Source of the DNA: Gymnogyps californianus | Lineage: Eukaryota; Chordata; Aves; Accipitriformes; Cathartidae | Direction: 5' to 3' | DNA: 64,000 nt | Assembly (NCBI RefSeq): GCF_018139145.2 | Contig: NC_059471.1 | Coordinates: 47,251,486-47,315,485, forward strand | Shown: piece after piece, positions 58,930 through 64,000 of the stretch | How the letters are laid out: every line of letters begins with the position of its first letter | Numbering within the stretch: the stretch's first letter is position 1 | The notes under the pieces: generated by a model | What the model saw: only the letters and a program-made list of their open reading frames with translations | Database searches by the model: none | Told to the model about the DNA's origin: nothing | Program-made: the position numbers and the translations under genes

Positions 58930-61125
58930 CTGCTCTTGCTTTGTAAAGCTGAATCAGTACTGAAGGCCCAACAGCAGGCCTTCTTCCGTACACATTTTGT
59001 GTTACTTTCCTCCACTTTGGTGCCTTTGGCTCCTCTTTTCCAGTTCAAGCTCCATTATGCCATTCTCTTTTCCTGGCTCACCACCAACATACACGTTGTC
59101 CATTCTTTTTCACAAACCATATTCAATCTCTCCTGTCAAGCTCCACTGCAAATTCATCCTTTCCTCTTTGATGCCTTCCTAGCTACTCAACTCTAGCTTA
59201 ACTGAATCCCAGCCCCACAGTCCCAGATGGCTTTTTACCACTTTTAACTCATTTCTCAAATCTCATCCTTTTCCTGCCTTTACTTTTCTTTCCACCAGAA
59301 TTTTGCTCTTTTTCCAAGAAAGCATAGGCAACACAAGTCATGACCTTCCTTCCTCACCTTGGCATGCATCTCCATTTTCCACCTTCTTTTACAGATCTTG
59401 CGCTATTTTCTGTCATAGACATTGACATTTCTCCTTTGCTCTCTCCTTCAAATCCCATCCACATGCCCCAATGACTGTTCTATTCCAGCTCCTCACGTCC
59501 TTTGTTCCCACACACAGCCTCTCTCTTACTCTTCTCCTTAACCTCACACTCTACTTTGACTTTCCCCTCATGGTACAATATGCTTTAGATGCTTCAGTCT
59601 TAGAAAACATCACCTTTGACCTTTCTTTCTTCTCCAAGTACAGCCTTAACTCCCTTCTCCATTTCACTTTAAATTCATCAAATACCTTGTTTACAATAAG
59701 AACCGGTAATTATTCTCCTCCCTTTCCAATCCATACCCTCTCCAACACAGCTTTTTGCCCCCTGCCCCTGGAAACTGTTCTTGCCAGACACTCTAAAAAC
59801 CTCTTCCTAGCCATTCTTGTTCTCATTCTCTTTGATGTGTCCACCATCTTTTAGACGGCTGCCCGGCCTTTTCTTTACATAAGATTGTCTGCTCCCTTTT
59901 CATGATATTGTCTTCTACTAGTCTTCCTTTCTGTTCATGCTTTTGTCACATCCTCTATAAATCCATCTCAAATTTCTTCCCCATGCAGGAAGGAGCTACA
60001 AAATGGCTCTTCTCTTCTTCTTTTATATTTATATTGTTCATATAAGAAAATGAACTGCAGATGTTCAAAGGCATACTTTCTCTAACCTAGAGAAATCTAA
60101 TCTTTTTCACTCCACAAGAAAGTCTGCTTTGTGGATTTCTACTTGCTTGTGGATCCTTAACTTCTTCGCAAGGCAAAAAGGCCAAGCAAGGCCTTAACTA
60201 TCTTCTGGCACATACTCTCCAATAATGCCTTTCTGGATCACTGGATCATATCTTCACCTTCCTGCAGCTGAAGCATACTATAAAAATACCTTTTTTAATA
60301 ATATATATATTGTGGATCCTATCCAGACTGTGCCTAAGTTTTCTAAGACTTTTGGCAAAGCATTTTCAGGTTGAATTTGTCTGCATCCTCTCACCCAGTT
60401 ATTCCCTTCATACACACACATACACACACACAGAGTGAGTCCTTCATCACCTTCTATCATCTAGCTTACTGCAACACTGTTTTCTCTGCCATTAACAAAC
60501 ACTGTTGTGTCGCACTTGGATTGCTGTTGCAAAGACCATCTCCCAGCTCAGTGCTTTCGTAATATTTCCCTTCCTTTTCCTCTTGCCTCTTTCCTTGCTT
60601 GCCGCAGTAAATATTATAGCAACCTGTGAACACTCTTCACTCTTTCCATACTTTACTATTTTTAATTTTGTATTGATTATGGGACTCTGATGCACAGTCA
60701 ATGTCAGGACTGGTTGTCCTCTTGTTCCATTTTCAAATAAGCTTTTTCCCCCAAGCTGCTCTTTATGATTGTCTTAACATTTGCAAATACAACTTCTCTT
60801 CTATTAATTCTCCATTCCAGAATTCCCCTCTTTTTTGTGATGCCCACAAAAAAGCCTGACAACATATTTTATCATTTTATTACTAGAAATATCATGCTAT
60901 TGTTAAAAATAACCACTAAGCTGACAGGCATAGCAGAATCATCTCTCAGTATTCCTCCATCTATGTCCATCTACCTGTAAGTATACACTGTTTCTTGTTT
61001 TATGGTAAAATTGTATGCTCTTTAGGGCAGGGACTAGCTCTCTCTTCTGTGTTTGCACATTGCTTAATACAATGATGTCCTGGTTCGTGACTCCTGGATG
61101 GACAAGTAAATAATAATGATAATAT
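58930..61125 (+). mobile_element. Ancient L2-type LINE fossil, about 2.2 kb
   Basis: Several ORF2 traces occur in the right order on the plus strand. At 58936-59000 VLKAQQQAFFRTHF resembles the linker before the reverse transcriptase. At 59771-59851 ETVLARHSKNLFLA then VLILFDVSTIF resembles the ETAL...NDLLLA...LDLSAAFDT block around the first catalytic aspartate; the D of FDV is kept. At about 60265-60290 CAGCTGAAGCATACTATAAAAAT resembles the L-LK-I-hI segment. At 60461-60530 LAYCNTVFSAINKHC followed by LLLQR resembles the LDYCN..LSGL...L-P-Q-IQNAAA block. The 3' UTR phrase TGTATGCTCTTTAGGGCAGG (61012-61031), then TTTGCACATTGCTTAATACAATG, leads to an ATAATAATGATAATA tail at 61110-61124. Many stops and frameshifts make it a fossil. 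The whole body is pyrimidine-rich, as L2-clade elements are. Confidence 0.72.
60411..60433. repeat. (CA)n microsatellite inside the L2-type fossil
   Basis: Two blocks of CACACACA are separated by one T. The array lies just upstream of the LAYCN block of the LINE fossil, so it grew after the element inserted and died. Confidence 0.9.
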
Positions 61126-64000
61126 CTCCACTCTTCCTTCTACAGAGCTCACCCACTGAGCTGACGGCCTAAATGAAACCCAGGGTGATTAATAATGCAT
61201 CCTTTTACTGACTCTTACACGTTATTATTCTTGTCACCTGTCAGGATCCACTTTGAGGGAAATCTGTTGTTTTCTGATGAAAAAGGGAGTGAAAAAGAGG
61301 CAATTTCTTTTGCCCATTTCTTCAGAAAAAAAATTAAAAATGGATGAATCATAGTGACAATCATGAAAGAATTAACGCCCCCCCTCCTGGAAGGTAGTCC
61401 CAGAAGGTGCCAGAGTTTTGAGTGGTTGTCACAACAATCCCCGGACGTTATGTTAGGAATACAACTTTCAGCCCTATTCCGGTACTAATTAGTGTTTGTT
61501 ACTGTGTGGACATTTGCCCACTGAAAACTAGACCAAAAGACCATCAACCCATTTCACATAGGCCGTTGAACCGTAAGTAGATGATAATGAATTTTAGTTC
61601 CTACCAACCTGGGCCAGGTTTGAAGCAATGACCTAGAGGTGAGAAACTCTACATCTCATTACCATTCCCCTGAGTAAACCAGTTCTCAAATCATAGGATG
61701 AAAAGAAGGAGGGAAAAACCAAGCCTTCCTGGTGTGAGTTAAAGGTCTGCATGAACTTTGAATTTCAAAGCTTTTTCTCAATCATTAATTTAATTCAACT
61801 TAAGTAGACTTTAAAGTCTTTAATTTATACGACTGAGAATCTCAATAGTCAAAATAAAGAGATATAAAAACAATTTCAAAAAGAATGGGAGGGTAGTTAC
61901 TTCCTCTTGCTCCCGTTCACCCATCCCCCTTCCATTTTCCTTTGTCACAACAAGCCTGATGAGGGAGATCGGATTAAATACGATTGCCTACTATTCTGCC
62001 TAGCTGACAGCTCACCTACAGCGCTTTCAAAAATAAATGTTATGGCTGTTTTTGTACGAGCTTCAAACATGTATTTGACCTTTTAATATTTTATTTGGTT
62101 TTATTGATTTTTACTTTAATACTTTAAAGTTTTTGTAGCTGAGGAAAATTGCCAGCATAGTGAACTACACAAATGGACTGATTTGCATATGGACGCTTGT
62201 AAGATCCTGAGCCTGATCTTCTCTAGCAGTGGACTGATGGAAAAGTTATGGATAGAATGTAATGAACAAATGCACATTTCAGCTTTTACTAAATGGGTCT
62301 TAGGAAAATAAACCATGAAAAGATTGCAAACTGGTGCCATAGAAATGACAGCTAAAGAATAAACATAATGTAATCATCAAATTCTTTCTCACTAAACTTT
62401 AGACCTTTTGTTGTAATTCTTTATATAAAAATCTCCTTTTTTTCTTGACCGTTAATACTGATAATTATATCTGTATTTCTTAAGAATATTATGAGTTGCC
62501 ATTTCTGCATAGTAGCAGATTGAATTTATTCACCTTACGGATATATTATTATCACAGATAATAACTGCAGCATGATAATTATCATTAATTATTCATTTGG
62601 ATTAAGAGGCAAATAGGCTTGCATTCAAGGGTCTTCCAGAGCAGTGTTCATTGTTCCAGGGCCCTGTGTGCCAGTGTGACTAATTCATACTCCTTTCAGT
62701 GCCACTGTTGACATCTGACCGGTCCCATATGTATTTATTTCAAAATATTATAAAAGGAATAAGTGCATCATTTCAGGACATAACCACTAAAATAGACATA
62801 TGGTTCTTTTCTGCCCTCTGAGTGAGAATAAGCAATTTTCTATTAGAGGATATGCTCACAGAGTATCATTTCAATAGATCTGTATGTATGCCTTATCTTT
62901 GCATTCCTGTGTCATCCTATTTAAGCTTATATAAGCCAATATATTTACATAATAGCTTTTAGCACAAATAATAATATGTGAAGCTGTACAATTTGTTGTT
63001 CACTGAACATAGTATTTGGTCAAACCGATTTTAATCCATTCTGAAGCTGAACTAGGTTTAATGTACAAGGGTCTTCTTAGCACAAGGTTAGAAAAATCCA
63101 AGGGGAGGGAAAAAATTAGAAAGAAGAGGGGTATGGCTGATGAAAAAGGGACAATAAATAATATAAATGCTAATTCCTTTATGTGGCTTTCACCCAGTAC
63201 TTATTAGCAAGCCCCTCTCTCTCCCTCTCATTCCCTCTCTAATCTTTGCTTCGTATCTAAAAAAATGTCTTGAAGGTAGTAACACGATCATCTGAGGACC
63301 AACATGACAGCTCCAATATGCACAGAGTGATGAATGTCAGTCTGGCTTTTATAGCTCTGAGGCTGCACTTATATATGCCCTCTGTGACTTACCATCTTTG
63401 CTTCCACAGATGATTCCTTTTTATTGTTAATATGTCAGCACGGGTCCAATGCTATTCAATATGAATTGCTCTGTAATAGTCTGGAACCCTCCTTCTCTAA
63501 CTTCAGTTTTAGCTTGTTCCACTATTTCTATGCTTAATTTTAAGGTCACGTCCCTAGTGTTCTGGAACAAAAGCAGCAGATTCCATGTGGAGCAGTATGC
63601 ACTTTATCAGATATCAACATAGGACAAGGAAAGAAGAAAAGATGCAGAGACAGCAAAAGGAAATATTGGTCTCAATGCTACTAAAATATATTATGGAAAT
63701 GTCAGTTAAGGACTGCAAATTTCAACAAGATAAAATGAAACAATCAGGAAAGGTTGTTATTCTAGTAATAATTGTAATCCCTTTTTGCACTCACATGCAT
63801 CACCAATATATTGTTGGCAGGGAGATGTATGTGGGGTGAATACATACGTACTTGGGTCAAAATCGACGACAGGGCACAACAGAAAGAACATATTTGCAGT
63901 TGTACCCTTCAAAATGTGCACCAAGAAATCAGCACCTAAAAAGAATGAGAGAAGGCAGCAGAGTTTCACAGCCTGCCTGTATTAGGTCATCTGGATAGTG
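61126..64000. other. AT-rich gene-free end with regulatory-looking words
   Basis: No gene was recognised; frames are below 90 codons and overlap on both strands. 62440-62640 is dense in TAATTA-, GATA- and ATTA-type words and contains a perfect 14-base palindrome at 62572-62585. 63212-63241 is a CT-rich simple repeat and 63621-63662 is purine-rich. Conserved regulatory DNA is plausible here, but from one sequence this is only a guess. Confidence 0.45.
62572..62585. repeat. Perfect 14-bp palindrome ATGATAATTATCAT
   Basis: The sequence equals its own reverse complement. It contains two facing GATA/TATC words around an AATT centre and is followed immediately by TAATTA at 62586-62591. A symmetric protein-binding site is possible, but AT-rich palindromes also arise by chance. 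Confidence 0.85.

Noticed and set aside
59471..59854. 127-codon frame as a possible gene
   Set aside because: Its C-terminal residues match the reverse-transcriptase block of an L2-type LINE, so it is part of the fossil at 58930-61125 and not an independent gene.
60278..60460. Minus-strand 60-codon frame with repeated CVCMCV residues
   Set aside because: Those residues are encoded by the CA microsatellite read on the opposite strand.
63212..63241. CT-rich run as a possible promoter or splice polypyrimidine tract
   Set aside because: It is a simple CTCTCTCC repeat with no AG acceptor or core promoter motifs in a suitable position.
1..64000. CRISPR arrays, rRNA, intact tRNAs, riboswitches, bacterial operons
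   Set aside because: None of their signatures are present, and the CR1 and L2-type fossils show that this is vertebrate nuclear DNA.

Overview
The window looks like 64 kb of noncoding vertebrate DNA, most likely from a bird. The main support is at 11558-11945: the 3' end of a CR1 LINE on the minus strand, with the terminal short-repeat tail and C-terminal ORF2 motifs typical of avian CR1. The DNA is AT-rich, has few CpGs, and contains no operon-like layout, rRNA or tRNA gene. No open frame is long enough or similar enough to a known family to call a gene. The longest frame is 154 codons (36488-36952), as expected by chance in this length of sequence. The window is best read as a large intron or an intergenic gene desert. 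The species and locus cannot be told from the sequence alone.

Layout. 1-4980 is unique-looking AT-rich DNA with a few short tandem repeats. 4985-5335 resembles an old dispersed avian repeat. 7742-7850 is a degraded CR1 3' end and 11558-11945 a better preserved one, both inserted in minus orientation. 17440-17685 and 44940-45225 are two diverged copies of one unnamed dispersed repeat. 23440-23660 looks like an old palindromic MITE-like repeat, and 32701-32727 holds a perfect 11-bp inverted repeat. From 42.5 to 46.3 kb there is a LINE graveyard: a minus-strand endonuclease-domain fossil (42550-43420), a plus-strand L2-type fossil (44097-44880), the repeat copy at 44940, and a plus-strand CR1-type reverse-transcriptase fragment (46080-46200). 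The largest fossil is a plus-strand L2-type LINE at 58930-61125. It has recognisable traces of the ORF2 linker, two reverse-transcriptase-region blocks, the 3' UTR and an ATAATG-type tail. 61.1-64 kb is AT-rich and dense in homeodomain- and GATA-like words, including a perfect 14-bp palindrome, and could contain conserved regulatory elements.

There are no genes working together here. All recognisable protein traces come from dead non-LTR retrotransposons carrying stops and frameshifts. No previously undescribed biological system was found. The most useful observations are the old L2-type and CR1-type fossils, which are easily missed, the two-copy unnamed repeat, and several short blocks that deserve a cross-species conservation check.
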